Positions 1 to 10,094 of a stretch of DNA of 57,541 bases are shown piece by piece. The stretch is taken from the NCBI GenBank assembly GCA_964579725.1, contig CAZOHG010000020.1, positions 1 through 57,541 on the forward strand. The letters are read 5' to 3'. A program made the position numbers and the translations under genes. The notes below the pieces were generated by a model. The model did not search any database. It was not told the origin of the DNA and worked only from the letters and a program-made list of their open reading frames with translations. The DNA is from CAZOHG01 sp964579725. Its GTDB lineage: Bacteria > Zhuqueibacterota > JdFR-76 > BMS3Abin05. How positions within the stretch are numbered: position 1 is the first letter of the stretch; each line of letters opens with the position of its first letter.

Positions 1-1429
1 GTTTGGGCACGGCAAAGGGATTCCGGCCTTCCGACAAATTCCGAAAATACCGGCGGGTGGCCATGCCGTAGTATTTCATCAAGGAATCCCGTCCCGTTGC
101 CACCAGCGCATCCTTTTCTTCATCCGTCAGCCCTTCACCCCCGTGCTGGGCGTTGTACCAGGAAAGGCCGATCTTCCGACAATTTTTCCGAGAAAGCCCG
201 TTGATGACCACCAACATGGTGATGTGAATATCACTTCCAAAGGGCATTTCGTAGGGCCCCACGCCCAAATAAGCATAGGGAGCCGAAACATGCTGCGGAT
301 CGTTTGGTTCCGTGTAGCCCATTTCCTGGGGACTTTTCATGTGAGTGCCGCTGAACAAAAACTGGTACAATTTGTCATAATCCTTTTCCCCCCAGCGCAC
401 CGTTCCGGGACGCCACACCGTGGAAAAGGGTTGAGACAAATCATTGGATTCGTCGTCTACACTCTTGTCCGCGTGTAAAATACCCCAGCCCACATAAGCA
501 GGTGAAAGAATTCGGCCATGCCCGGAGGTGGGTTCGATGTACCCGACATTTCGATCCGGGTCGCCGACATCGTCCCCGGGCAGCAGATTGTTGTCGCCAT
601 CCCACAAAATCCAGAGACGCAGCGAATCGGCTGTGGGGTCACCTGCTGGATGAAGCGGGTCGCCGGAGCCGATGTAATCCAAATAATTTTCCCCGTAATA
701 TTCCACCCAATCGTCATTGGTGTCTTCCCAGACGGCGTGATTTTGATTGGCGCCTTCGTAGGTCACACAGGGCTCCGGCATGTACGCCCAGCACAAGCTG
801 TGGAGCGTTTGGTTCCGGAGCTCAATTTTCGAATTGGAATTGGTATTGCCCGTGTTCGTAAAGGTTACGTCCAAAATCATGTACATGCCCGCATTGCTGG
901 CCGCACTGGAATACCAGGTCATGTCGGCGGTTACCCCGATGGGAAAATTAACCTTCCCGTGAATAATCCCGTCCACCGGAAGGGTTGGGTCAATGCGGTC
1001 GTAGGGATGCCGGGCGCCCTGGAGCTTGCCGTCCACATAGACATCCGGGGGACGTACCCGCAGCACCTTTTCAAAGATTTTGTACGGCTCGGCAGAGGCA
1101 TCCGACGTGTGCAAAAACTGCCCCGCATTTGAGGAGCAAATATAGTAGGAATGGAACCGCTTGCGTCGATCTTTCCAGTTCCTGACGCCAAAGCCAGATC
1201 CCACGAGTCTGGCATTGGTTCCCATACTTTTAATATCTCCCGGAATTCGCTCCCGCCATCGATTTCCCGGCCAAATCCAGGACGTCTCCCAGCCGCCGGA
1301 AAAATCATCCTCTTCGTAATGCCAGAAGTCCCCTAAGGCCAAAAAGCGAACGGATTTCTGGGCATGGAGCGGATGAAAAATCAATAGTATCATAAAAAAA
1401 GTCAACCCGAAAATTGAATAACGTTGCAA
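1..1429 (-). CDS. Secreted FN3-type paralogue, copy 1 (3' end cut by window)
   Basis: This is the third gene downstream of the PorV-like gene and a paralogue of the two complete genes upstream of it. About 476 codons are visible; the C-terminal third lies outside the window. I read the frame directly from the minus strand: it carries the same ladder of motifs as its neighbours, such as FLALGDFWHYEEDDFSGG, WKDRRKRF, GDPLHPAGDP and SLMKYYGMATRRYFRNLSEG. No ATG gives a full signal peptide. A TTG at 1429 gives a good one (MQRYSIFGLTFFMILLIFHP, then LHAQ, with cleavage likely after HA), while an ATG at 1391-1393 would truncate it. The gap to the upstream copy is 40 bp, so cotranscription is likely. 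By homology to copies 2 and 3 it should end in an FN3-like region and a T9SS sorting domain. The N-terminal domain is of a kind I do not recognise. Confidence 0.85.
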   Translation of the reverse strand, partial: MQRYSIFGLTFFMILLIFHPLHAQKSVRFLALGDFWHYEEDDFSGGWETSWIWPGNRWRERIPGDIKSMGTNARLVGSGFGVRNWKDRRKRFHSYYICSSNAGQFLHTSDASAEPYKIFEKVLRVRPPDVYVDGKLQGARHPYDRIDPTLPVDGIIHGKVNFPIGVTADMTWYSSAASNAGMYMILDVTFTNTGNTNSNSKIELRNQTLHSLCWAYMPEPCVTYEGANQNHAVWEDTNDDWVEYYGENYLDYIGSGDPLHPAGDPTADSLRLWILWDGDNNLLPGDDVGDPDRNVGYIEPTSGHGRILSPAYVGWGILHADKSVDDESNDLSQPFSTVWRPGTVRWGEKDYDKLYQFLFSGTHMKSPQEMGYTEPNDPQHVSAPYAYLGVGPYEMPFGSDIHITMLVVINGLSRKNCRKIGLSWYNAQHGGEGLTDEEKDALVATGRDSLMKYYGMATRRYFRNLSEGRNPFAVPK

Positions 1430-1469
1430 TGTAAAATCTCGATTTTTTTTTGCGCAATAAGAAGCATTC

Positions 1470-3617
1470 TTATTGCACCTGCTCCCCCTTTCGTACAACG
1501 ACAAATTTGCCTGTGGTGCTTCCAATGTCACTTTCAACGGTAAAAATGTACACACCCGAGTACACAATCTGGTTGTATTCTGTCAACTGATCCCAGGGCT
1601 CCTCGCCCGTGCCATTCGTGTGATGCAGGGTTTTGACCAGATTTCCCGTCACCGTGAATATTTTAATCGTACATTTGGGCGGCAGGCCCACAAACAGAAT
1701 CTTGTTCTCCTCGTCCGGGAAATTCATCGGCCGTGAAGCGTAATTGTACGGATTGGGCACCACCCGTACCTTGTCTAATGTTTTCACTTGCTCCGGTTTG
1801 TAGTACGGGTGAACCGGCATGTTTTTCTGCATCATGTTCCAGTACTTGCCCGACTCCAACGGCTTGCCGTCCTCCCAATTTTGTGTGCCGTCGTCGTAGG
1901 CCGTCACGTAATACCAGTAGGCAAATCCCCGTTGAACCGTCCGATCCACAAAGGTAGTGTCCACTGGATTCCCGCTGTCTCCCCCGCACTCCCAGATTAA
2001 ATCGTAGGGCCCCTCATTTCCGCTAAAACCCGGTTCACCCGAACTGTGCGAACGGTACACCCTATACCCCGCAAAATCTCGTACCCCTGTGTCCGGGTCG
2101 GGTTCCTTGGATACGTCGCTCCAATGTAGTTTCACGCACTTATTACCGGCCTCTACCCACAAATCCGGTGCCCGCGGCGGTTTGGGCACGGCAAAGGGAT
2201 TCCGGCCTTCCGACAAATTCCGAAAATACCGGCGCGTGGCCATGCCGTAATACTTCATTAAAGAATCCCGTCCCGTCGCCACCAGCGCATCTTTCTCCTC
2301 GTCCGTCAGCCCTTCTCCTCCATGCTGCGCGTTGTACCAGGAGAGCCCAACCTTTTCACAATTCTGGCGAGAAAGCCCATTAATCACCACCAACATGGTG
2401 ATGTGCACGCTACTGCCAAAGGGCATCTCGTAGGGTCCCACGCCCAGATAGGCATACGGTGCCGCTACATGTTCCGGGTCGTTGGGCTCCGTGTACCCCA
2501 TCTCCTGGGGACTCTTCATGTGGTTGCCGCTGAACAAAAATTGGTACAACTTGTCGTAGTCGGTTTCTCCCCAGCGGACTGTGCCCGGCCGCCACACCGT
2601 GGAAAAGGGCTGGGAGAGATCGTTTGTTTTGTCGTCCACACTTTTGTCCGCGTGCAGAATGCCCCATCCTACATATTGGGGAGATAAAATCCGCCCGTGC
2701 CCCGGGGTCTGTTCTACGAATCCCACATTCCTGTCGGGGTCGCCCACGTCGTCGCCCGGCAGGAGGTTATTGTCCCCGTCCCACAACATCCAGAGCCGGA
2801 GGGAATCGGCATTCGGATTCCCCGCCGGATGCAGCGGATCGCCGCTCCCAATGTAATCCAGATAATTTTCGCCGTAGTACTCTACCCAGTCATCATTATT
2901 ACCTTCCCAAATAGCGTGATTCTGGGTGGCACCCTCAAAGGTCACCATGGGTTCCGGCATGTACGCCCAACACAAACCGTGCAGGGTCTGGTTCCTCAAT
3001 TCAATTCGCGGTGTGCTGTTGGCGTTGCCGGTGTTGGTCAGTTTGACATCCAAAATCAAGTACATGTCCGCATTTTTGGCTGCGCTGGAATACCAGGTCA
3101 TGTCGGCCGTGACTCCAATAGGAAAATTGACCTTGCCGTGAATAATTCCGTCCACCGGAAGAGTGGGGTCAATACGGTCGTAGGGATGGCGATCCCCTTG
3201 AAGATGTCCGTTCACATAGACCTTTGGCGGGATTACGCGCAGCACCTTTTCAAACGTTCCGTATGGTTCGGAGGCCGCATCGCTCGTGTGTAAATACTCC
3301 CCCGCGTTGGATGAACAAATATAATAAGGGTGAAACCGTTTGCGGCGATCTTTCCAATCCTTGACGCCGAAACCCGGCCCAACCAACCGGGCATTGGCAC
3401 CCATTTGCCTGATTTCACCCGGCAGCTTTTCCCGCCAACGATTCCCAGGCCAGATCCAGGAACTTTCCCAGCCGCCGCTGAAATCATTTTCCTCGTAATG
3501 CCAGAATTCACCCAAAGCTAAAAAACGCGTCGGTTTTTGGGCATGGGCAGTTGTTATACCACTTAGCCACGCCAAAGGCAGTAGCAGAAAAATGCCTACG
3601 AAAAGTTTTCGTTTCAT
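1470..3617 (-). CDS. Secreted protein with FN3-like region and T9SS sorting domain, copy 2
   Basis: 715 aa. A signal peptide covers residues 1-26 (positive MKRK, hydrophobic core, AHA-Q). A large N-terminal domain (about 27-480) has no motif I recognise; it is rich in Trp, Asp and Gly with acidic loops such as DGDNNLLPGDDVGDPD. Next comes a fibronectin-III-like segment (about 495-610; RAPDLWVEAGNK, FAGYRVYRS, FAYWYYVTAYDDG). The C-terminus (about 625-715; VVPNPYN, CTIKIFTVTGNLV, YSGVYIFTVES) is a FlgD-like type A T9SS sorting domain. The protein is therefore expected to cross the outer membrane by T9SS and be anchored or released at the surface. It lies 86 bp downstream of copy 3 and 40 bp upstream of copy 1. 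The role is unknown; a surface binding or scaffold protein for the adjacent TonB receptor is only inference. Confidence 0.92.
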   Translation of the reverse strand: MKRKLFVGIFLLLPLAWLSGITTAHAQKPTRFLALGEFWHYEENDFSGGWESSWIWPGNRWREKLPGEIRQMGANARLVGPGFGVKDWKDRRKRFHPYYICSSNAGEYLHTSDAASEPYGTFEKVLRVIPPKVYVNGHLQGDRHPYDRIDPTLPVDGIIHGKVNFPIGVTADMTWYSSAAKNADMYLILDVKLTNTGNANSTPRIELRNQTLHGLCWAYMPEPMVTFEGATQNHAIWEGNNDDWVEYYGENYLDYIGSGDPLHPAGNPNADSLRLWMLWDGDNNLLPGDDVGDPDRNVGFVEQTPGHGRILSPQYVGWGILHADKSVDDKTNDLSQPFSTVWRPGTVRWGETDYDKLYQFLFSGNHMKSPQEMGYTEPNDPEHVAAPYAYLGVGPYEMPFGSSVHITMLVVINGLSRQNCEKVGLSWYNAQHGGEGLTDEEKDALVATGRDSLMKYYGMATRRYFRNLSEGRNPFAVPKPPRAPDLWVEAGNKCVKLHWSDVSKEPDPDTGVRDFAGYRVYRSHSSGEPGFSGNEGPYDLIWECGGDSGNPVDTTFVDRTVQRGFAYWYYVTAYDDGTQNWEDGKPLESGKYWNMMQKNMPVHPYYKPEQVKTLDKVRVVPNPYNYASRPMNFPDEENKILFVGLPPKCTIKIFTVTGNLVKTLHHTNGTGEEPWDQLTEYNQIVYSGVYIFTVESDIGSTTGKFVVVRKGEQVQ

Positions 3618-3703
3618 GTTTTGACCTCACAAAATGTAAAAACAGCGAATCGTCTTTCGTAAAAACAGATTATTTCTTTCGCATATTTTTCGTTTGAAAC
3701 AAC

Positions 3704-5854
3704 CTATTCAAGTTGTTCCCCTTCTCGCACAATCACAAATTTGCCCGTGGTGTTTCCGATGTCACTCTCCACAGTGAAAACATAGACGCCCGAATACACG
3801 ATTTGATTGTTCTCCGTCAATTGATCCCAGGGCTCCTCGCCGGTGCCACTGGTGTGGTAAAGCGTTCGGACCAAATTACCCGTCACTGTGAAAATTTTAA
3901 TGGTGCATTTCGGTGGCAGGCCCACAAATAGAATCTTGTTCTCCTCGTCCGGGAAATTAATCGGCCGAGAAGCGTAATTGTACGGATTGGGTACAACCCG
4001 TATCTTGTCCAATGTTTTCACTTGCTCCGGTTTGTAATATGGGTGTACCGGCACGTTCTTCTGCATCATGTTCCAGTACTTGCCCGACTCCAACGGCTTG
4101 CCGTCTTCCCAATTCTGCGTACCGTCATCATAGGCCGTCACGTAATACCAATATGCAAATCCCCGTTGAACCGTTCGATCCACAAAAGTGGTGTCCACGG
4201 GATTTCCGCTGTCTCCCCCGCACTCCCAGATCAAATCGTAGGGCCCCTCATTTCCGCTTTCTCCAGGCTGTCCCGTGCTGTGCGAACGGTATACCCGATA
4301 TCCTGCAAAATCGGGAACACCTGTATCTGGATCGGGTTCTTTGGACACGTCACTCCAATGCAGTTTGATGCATTTGTTACCGGCCTCCACCCACAAATCC
4401 GGCGCCCGCGGCGGCCTAGGCACCGCAAATGGATTCCGGCCTTCCGCCAAATTTCGAAAATAACGGCGCGTCGCACGGCTGTAATATTTCATCAAGGAAT
4501 CCCGCCCGGTTGCCACCAGCGCATCCTTTTCTTCGTCCGTCAGCCCCTCTCCCCCGTGCTGCGCGTTGTACCAGGACAATCCAATATCCCGACATTTTTC
4601 GCGTGAAAGCCCGTTAATCACCACCAACATGGTGATGTGGATACTACTGCCAAAGGGCATCTCGTAGGGCCCCACCCCCAAGTAGGCATACGGCGCCGCC
4701 ACATGCTGGGCATCGTTTGGTTCCGTGTAGCCCATTTCCTGGGGACTTTTCATGTGAGTGCCGCTGAATAAAAATTTGTACAATTTGTCGTAATCCCTTT
4801 CCCCCCATCGCACTGTTCCCGGCCGCCACACCGTGGAAAAGGGTTGAGACAAATCATTAGTCTTGTCGTCGAAACTTTTGTCTGCGTGCAAAATCCCCCA
4901 CCCCACATAGGCTGGGGACAAAAGCCGTCCGTGCCCCGGCGTTTTTTCATAATAAATCGGATTGAGATCCGGGTCTCCCACATCATCTCCCGGTATTTTG
5001 TTGTTGTCGCCATCCCACAAAATCCAGAGCCGAAGCGAATCGGCATTCGGATCACCGGCTGGATGGAGCGGATCGCCGCTGCCCAGATAATCCAAATAAT
5101 TCTCCCCGTAATACTCCACCCAGTCGTCATTGTTATTTTCCCAAACCGCCTTGTACTGGTTGGCCCCTTCCGACGTCACCATAGGCTCGGGAACATAAGC
5201 CCAACAAACCCCGTGCAGGGTTTGGTTCCGCAATTCAATTTTGGGTGTGCTGTTGGCGTTGCCGGTGTTGGTGAAAATCACGTCCAAAATCAAATAATTG
5301 GCCGCATTCGAGGACGCGTAGGACAGCCAGGTCATATCTGCCGTAATTCCAACCGGGAAATTTACCTTCCCGTGAATGATTCCGTCGCAGGGAAGGGTGG
5401 GATCCAATCGATCGTAGGTGTGCCGGGGTCCCTGAAGATGCCCGTCTACGTAGACGTCCGGCGGATGCACCCGCAGCACCTTTTCAAATGTGTTTCCATA
5501 GGGCTCCGCCGACGCATCTGTTGTGTGCAAAAATTCTCCGGCATTGGCCGAGCAGATATAATAGGAATGAAACCTCTTCCGCCGGTCTTTCCAATCCCGT
5601 ACGCCAAATCCAGGCCCCCCATTTCTGGCATTTGCCGTAACCATTTTCACAACGCCAGGGCCTCCCTGTAAATAGCGGTTTCCTGGCCAGAGCCAACAAC
5701 GCTCCCAGCCGCCGCTGAAATCATTTTCTTCCTTGTGCCAAATCTCTCCGAGAGTTAAAAGACGCACGGGCTTCTGCGCAAAGCTCGCCTGCATAAAAAT
5801 GAAAGGTATTCCATAAAACACTCCCAAAATAAAAACAGCTTTGCGAAATCTCAT
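3704..5854 (-). CDS. Secreted protein with FN3-like region and T9SS sorting domain, copy 3
   Basis: 716 aa from the ATG at 5854, which has GGTGG about seven bases upstream; an in-frame TTG twelve bases earlier is less likely. A signal peptide ends near ASFAQ. The architecture matches copy 2: unknown N-terminal domain, FN3-like segment, FlgD-like T9SS sorting domain ending in FTVESDIGNTTGKFVIVREGEQ. By eye, the C-terminal 220 residues differ from copy 2 at only about 15-20 positions, while the N-terminal half is clearly more diverged. It is the first of three tandem paralogues and lies 126 bp after the PorV-like gene. Codon choice looks like the neighbours, so this appears to be local duplication rather than recent import. 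The biochemical function cannot be read from the sequence. Confidence 0.92.
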   Translation of the reverse strand: MRFRKAVFILGVFYGIPFIFMQASFAQKPVRLLTLGEIWHKEENDFSGGWERCWLWPGNRYLQGGPGVVKMVTANARNGGPGFGVRDWKDRRKRFHSYYICSANAGEFLHTTDASAEPYGNTFEKVLRVHPPDVYVDGHLQGPRHTYDRLDPTLPCDGIIHGKVNFPVGITADMTWLSYASSNAANYLILDVIFTNTGNANSTPKIELRNQTLHGVCWAYVPEPMVTSEGANQYKAVWENNNDDWVEYYGENYLDYLGSGDPLHPAGDPNADSLRLWILWDGDNNKIPGDDVGDPDLNPIYYEKTPGHGRLLSPAYVGWGILHADKSFDDKTNDLSQPFSTVWRPGTVRWGERDYDKLYKFLFSGTHMKSPQEMGYTEPNDAQHVAAPYAYLGVGPYEMPFGSSIHITMLVVINGLSREKCRDIGLSWYNAQHGGEGLTDEEKDALVATGRDSLMKYYSRATRRYFRNLAEGRNPFAVPRPPRAPDLWVEAGNKCIKLHWSDVSKEPDPDTGVPDFAGYRVYRSHSTGQPGESGNEGPYDLIWECGGDSGNPVDTTFVDRTVQRGFAYWYYVTAYDDGTQNWEDGKPLESGKYWNMMQKNVPVHPYYKPEQVKTLDKIRVVPNPYNYASRPINFPDEENKILFVGLPPKCTIKIFTVTGNLVRTLYHTSGTGEEPWDQLTENNQIVYSGVYVFTVESDIGNTTGKFVIVREGEQLE

Positions 5855-5980
5855 TGAAGCCACCAATTGTTTTTCTCACGACCAAGCAAAAGATGACACT
5901 CGATTGCCAATAATATTCAGAAAAAACGCCCTGATTTGGAAATTCACCACGCGGCCGTTTGGATCATTTTATTTCCTCTT

Positions 5981-6976
5981 TCACCGCCAATTCATTCCCA
6001 GGCTGATTTGGTGTACAAAGCCCAGAACCCCGAAAGGAACCGCTGTGTAATCTGCCGAAAGCCAAAGATTGCCAATCTGCTGGCGGTACCCAGCACCATA
6101 GGTTAATTTCTCCTCATCGTAGCCACCTCGATATCCAAATCGTAGAAACGCCTTTTTGTGAAAGGCATATTCCACCCCCACGTTGAAGTGCTCCGAATAA
6201 TCCTTTGGGTGGAGAAAATCGGTGGTGACCAAAAGCTGATGGGGAGATTTTGGGGATAAAAATAAATCGCTGACAAACATTGCCATTCCAAAACCAAAGG
6301 TAAGGGGTAGCGGTTTGTTGGCGAAATTTCGAATGTACATTCCGATCTGGAGACTTTTGAATCCCGTGTGGTAATAGGTGCCCAGATCGTAGGCCATGGT
6401 TTTTTCGCGATTGTTGACGACCGCAGAATATTCAAATTGGGTTCCCCAATATTGCCAGATTTTACTGGTTCCCAAATTTTGGTAGGCATATTTAACTTGT
6501 GCGCCAAAAGCAAAGCGATCAGTCAACTGTTTCGCGTAGGCCAGTCCCGCCGCCCATTCCGCCACGGTAAAAGTACCCTTTTCCACGTACCCTTCCCAGG
6601 CGTGGGCATCCACTTCTGTGCGGTAAAATTCGCCGTAGTCCATGTAGATTAAGCTCAATCCCACAGTTCCCCAATCGCCGAAATTGGCAGCAAGGGATCC
6701 CCCTTTGTAGCCAATACCGGCAAACCATTTCGTTCGGGAAACCGAAAATCCAACGCCCCGGACATAGGCCAAACCGGCGGGATTGTAAAAAATGTTATCC
6801 GGGTCACCGGGGACGGCAATAAAAGCCCCCGACAGGGCTTGAGCTCTTGCTCCCACTTCCAGGCTCAAAAAGGGCATGTAACTTTGCGCCACTTTTTTCA
6901 TGCTTTGTGCCCACACCCCGGGTGTGGTTAGCAAGGTCAACAAAATCGCAAGTGTGAAAATCTTCTTCCCATTCAT
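5981..6976 (-). CDS. PorV/PorQ-family outer membrane beta-barrel protein
   Basis: 331 aa from the ATG at 6976, chosen because GGAG sits about eight bases upstream; a further upstream start would add a non-signal-like tail. The signal peptide is MNGKKIFTLAILLTLLTTPG followed by VWAQ. The mature part begins with the family's hallmark GARAQALSGAFIAVPGDPDNIFYNPAGLA (split here: GARAQALSGAF, then NIFYNPAGLA) and continues as alternating amphipathic strands typical of a FadL/PorV-like barrel, ending in an aromatic-rich strand with a C-terminal Arg. In Bacteroidota, PorV is the T9SS shuttle that brings cargo to the PorU sortase. Here it sits 37 bp downstream of the TonB receptor and just upstream of three T9SS cargo genes, which fits a locus-specific shuttle. 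An alternative is a more general PorV-like barrel of other function. Confidence 0.82.
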   Translation of the reverse strand: MNGKKIFTLAILLTLLTTPGVWAQSMKKVAQSYMPFLSLEVGARAQALSGAFIAVPGDPDNIFYNPAGLAYVRGVGFSVSRTKWFAGIGYKGGSLAANFGDWGTVGLSLIYMDYGEFYRTEVDAHAWEGYVEKGTFTVAEWAAGLAYAKQLTDRFAFGAQVKYAYQNLGTSKIWQYWGTQFEYSAVVNNREKTMAYDLGTYYHTGFKSLQIGMYIRNFANKPLPLTFGFGMAMFVSDLFLSPKSPHQLLVTTDFLHPKDYSEHFNVGVEYAFHKKAFLRFGYRGGYDEEKLTYGAGYRQQIGNLWLSADYTAVPFGVLGFVHQISLGMNWR

Positions 6977-7013
6977 GAGAAATTCTCCAAGTAACGTTTG
7001 GGGTGACATGAGT

Positions 7014-10000
7014 CTACTTTAATTCCACATGAATTCCCAAATAGATTTCCTTGGGCCCCCCTTGATGAATAAACAGCGGTTCTCCGGGTTTGCTTCTGGG
7101 ATATTTCAAATAGGATTGTTTGTAATCTCCCACCCGATCTCCCTTCTTCAAGGAATCGTAATATTTGTAGATTTCGGATCCCGGGTTGATGGCCAGTCCT
7201 CGCAAAACTCCCACATTCAGCATCTTTCTGGCAAACAGGTTGCGCATGTCCAAATAGGGGCTAATGGTGGAATTTTTGATTCGAAAGTCTTTGCTAAAGT
7301 ATAAATCGATTTTGTAGTAATTTTTCCATTGGAGGTTGTCTCGAATAAACGGTTTGTTATCCGGGTTCCAGGTAAATTTTTCTCCGGCGGCCCAATGCAC
7401 AATGGTGTTCACATGGAATCCGTCAAAAATGGGATGCCGAAAAAGTTTAGGGCCCCAGCCCCAGGGTGAATGAATATCGATGTACCCCTGAAAACTGGGA
7501 CGCCACCGCCAGAGACGAATGACCGGCACCGAAAATCGGGAATAGGTGGGTACGTTAAGCGGGTCGTCCGGTTGGTACAAATGTTGGTATCCCACTTCTC
7601 CGGCACGTTTCCCCATAAATTGGGTCTGCAACCATCCCGTCACAAAATCGCCTACCCGCTTATTGAGCCGAAATTCCCACCCAATAATATCTTCGTATTT
7701 TTTGTTTTGCCAGGTTTTGTAATTAGTAATTTTGTCAATACTGGTGTAATAAACAGAGCCTTCTTCATTGGTAACATCCTTGTAAAACACATCGGTGTGC
7801 ACCAAAAACATGTGGTAAAGGTCCATATCGAACCCCAATTCGTAGGCAATGGTGCGGGGCGGTTTGAGATTGGGATTTCCCATAAATTCGGCCTGGGATT
7901 CGTAGTCGCTCCGATTGTAGAAACCGTACAAGTGAAAGGTAAGCGGAGGAGAGTAAAAATGGCCGTAGTTAAAGTAAATTTTGCTATTTGCCGTCATGGG
8001 ATGTGAAATACCGAGGCGAGGACTTATATAAAGATATTTCTTGCTGTGCGTGTACGGAAGGCTGTCTCCGTCAATTCGCTCCCAAAAACCGGGGCCAAAC
8101 GCGCGGGAAAAGGGATCCCCTGGCTCGTACACCTTACCGTGTGCGTCAAAATATTCTGCACGCAACCCCACATTGGCAATCATGCCCTTCACCTCAATCC
8201 GATCCTGGACGTAGACAGCCGCTTTCCGAGGCGGCGATGTAAAACTCAGGCGTTTGTGGCGTTGGAAGGTCAATTCCCGATACCGCCGGTCCAATCGACT
8301 CATGTCCATGTACAATCCGGTTTTGATCTGGTGGTACTTATTGATTTGGCTTGTGAGATCAAATTGAAAAACCGTCGTCCAGCCTTTGGAGGAATCGAAA
8401 TCAATACTGGTGTTGTCTAAATTTACTTTTCCGGGCTGGTCGTTGAAGGTCTGACCGCCAATGATCCATCCGTGGGGCGTTTCATCGTAGGAAGACCCGG
8501 GAAACCAGGCACGGTCTCCCTTGTAAAAGGTGGTGTCGTGTTTTACGTAGTGGCCGGTTTTGGGATTCCAATAGCCCGGCACTTTCAACGTTTCCGCCTG
8601 CACGGTGTACCAATCGGGCGCAATGGTTTTTATTTTCGTGGTGTCTCGATCGGGCCCGTGGGTAATGTGGTAGTACCGTTGCATTCGGGACAAGCGCATT
8701 TCATAAAACGTACGCGGACTTAATGTGTGCGTAAACGTTAGATCGAACATCCGGGTCGTCAAATCCCCTACGGGATATTCGCACCCCCCGTACAGTTTGC
8801 CCATACCCGTATGAAAAATAAACAGTCCGTTGGGAGAATGAGGATCCGCCTTGGCCATTCCCCACTCTTTGGCAAACATTCCTGAGAGGGTTAGTTTCAT
8901 TGAAGGAGTCACGTGCGTGGTCACTTTAAAAATCGAATTCCGATCGAAGAAATGGTTGCGCACGGCAGGTTGTGCGTATTGCACATTATTGAACCGATGA
9001 GAAATCATAAATGTGGTGCGCCGTGCGAACGCCCCCCAAATGGGCAGCGAACGCCCCGGAATCGGGCCGGTAAGTGTGGCATCCAAATAATGATCGGGCT
9101 TGTCGCCGTGAGGAAATCCCCGGTGCCGCCAGAGCCACAGTTCCCGCCGCTGCACGGGAGACAGGTCGTTGGACGAATCACTATCGGTCATCTTGTTCTC
9201 GGAAAAAGCCACCCAACCCATAAAATAGTCCTCGGGGTTGGGAAACAATTGCCGCAACTGGCTGGAATCCATGGAAACGGCGCTGCCGTACATAATGTAA
9301 TCTTTGTGCGCCGGTGTGAATAACTTGGGCCCCTCGTATTTGAGGGAGGGTACTCGATATTTGTAATCCAGACTCAAATTGTACCGATTGCCCCCTTCTT
9401 TGGTCACAATATTGAACAAGCCGGAGCGCAAATTTCCGTATTCCGCATTGAACCCACCCGTTTGAATGGACACCTGCTGAATGGCCGATCGGTTCATCGA
9501 AAGAAAGGGCCGGTTGAACAGGTTGTCCGTCATGGAAACGCCATCCACCAGAACCAGGACCTGGTCCCCCCCGCCTCCGCGTACCGTAATAAAATTGGTT
9601 TGATCGTCAATAAAAACGCCGGGCGTCAGGCGAATGGCGTCTTGAATCGTATTCACCGGCATCACCTGCGTGCTCTTCCCTTCAATTGTAATCTGGCTGG
9701 CCGAGACATCCATGGGAACCACTTCCCGCTTCGCCGTCACCACTACGGGTTTGCCTGAAATGACCGAGGGACTTAGTTTGAAATTTACCCGAACGGTTCG
9801 GTCAATTTCCACCAACACGCCGGTTTTCTCCACAATCTGGTAGCCGATCATTGAAGCTTTGACCCGGTACGTGCCCGGAGGAATGTTAATGATAAAATAA
9901 TCCCCGTTGGCATCGGTCGCCGCACCCATTCGGGTTCCCACCAACATGACATTGACTCCGGGAAGAGGCGTCCCGTCCTTGGCATCCACCACGTGGCCGA

Positions 10001-10094
10001 CAATTTTCCCCGTGCTCCCCGGAAAAGCCGCTTGCGGCAGAAATGCCAACATGAAAAGTAGAGCCAATGTGCTTTTCCAGAACAGTCGTTTCAT
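7014..10094 (-). CDS. TonB-dependent receptor with N-terminal carboxypeptidase-regulatory-like domain
   Basis: 1026 aa; ATG at 10094 with AGGA upstream. After a signal peptide (to about residue 25) there is a CarboxypepD_reg-like domain (about 28-115; GKIVGHVVDAKDGTPLPGVNV, then GTYRVKASMIGY). A plug domain follows (about 125-235; IQDAIRLTPGVFID, VRGGGGDQVLVLVDGV, GFNAEYGNLRSG), then a long outer membrane barrel ending in a short aromatic/hydrophobic strand (IYLGIHVELK). Such receptors import ligands across the outer membrane using TonB energy. I see no SusD-like partner in the locus, so it should not be called a SusC. It lies between the C25 peptidase gene (180 bp upstream) and the PorV-like gene (37 bp downstream). 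The LacI-family gene at the head of the cluster hints at a sugar or sugar-linked ligand (inference). Confidence 0.93.
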   Translation of the reverse strand: MKRLFWKSTLALLFMLAFLPQAAFPGSTGKIVGHVVDAKDGTPLPGVNVMLVGTRMGAATDANGDYFIINIPPGTYRVKASMIGYQIVEKTGVLVEIDRTVRVNFKLSPSVISGKPVVVTAKREVVPMDVSASQITIEGKSTQVMPVNTIQDAIRLTPGVFIDDQTNFITVRGGGGDQVLVLVDGVSMTDNLFNRPFLSMNRSAIQQVSIQTGGFNAEYGNLRSGLFNIVTKEGGNRYNLSLDYKYRVPSLKYEGPKLFTPAHKDYIMYGSAVSMDSSQLRQLFPNPEDYFMGWVAFSENKMTDSDSSNDLSPVQRRELWLWRHRGFPHGDKPDHYLDATLTGPIPGRSLPIWGAFARRTTFMISHRFNNVQYAQPAVRNHFFDRNSIFKVTTHVTPSMKLTLSGMFAKEWGMAKADPHSPNGLFIFHTGMGKLYGGCEYPVGDLTTRMFDLTFTHTLSPRTFYEMRLSRMQRYYHITHGPDRDTTKIKTIAPDWYTVQAETLKVPGYWNPKTGHYVKHDTTFYKGDRAWFPGSSYDETPHGWIIGGQTFNDQPGKVNLDNTSIDFDSSKGWTTVFQFDLTSQINKYHQIKTGLYMDMSRLDRRYRELTFQRHKRLSFTSPPRKAAVYVQDRIEVKGMIANVGLRAEYFDAHGKVYEPGDPFSRAFGPGFWERIDGDSLPYTHSKKYLYISPRLGISHPMTANSKIYFNYGHFYSPPLTFHLYGFYNRSDYESQAEFMGNPNLKPPRTIAYELGFDMDLYHMFLVHTDVFYKDVTNEEGSVYYTSIDKITNYKTWQNKKYEDIIGWEFRLNKRVGDFVTGWLQTQFMGKRAGEVGYQHLYQPDDPLNVPTYSRFSVPVIRLWRWRPSFQGYIDIHSPWGWGPKLFRHPIFDGFHVNTIVHWAAGEKFTWNPDNKPFIRDNLQWKNYYKIDLYFSKDFRIKNSTISPYLDMRNLFARKMLNVGVLRGLAINPGSEIYKYYDSLKKGDRVGDYKQSYLKYPRSKPGEPLFIHQGGPKEIYLGIHVELK

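Noticed and set aside
7014..10094. Calling the TonB receptor a SusC with a SusD partner
   Set aside because: No SusD-like lipoprotein is present in the locus and the three paralogues do not resemble SusD.
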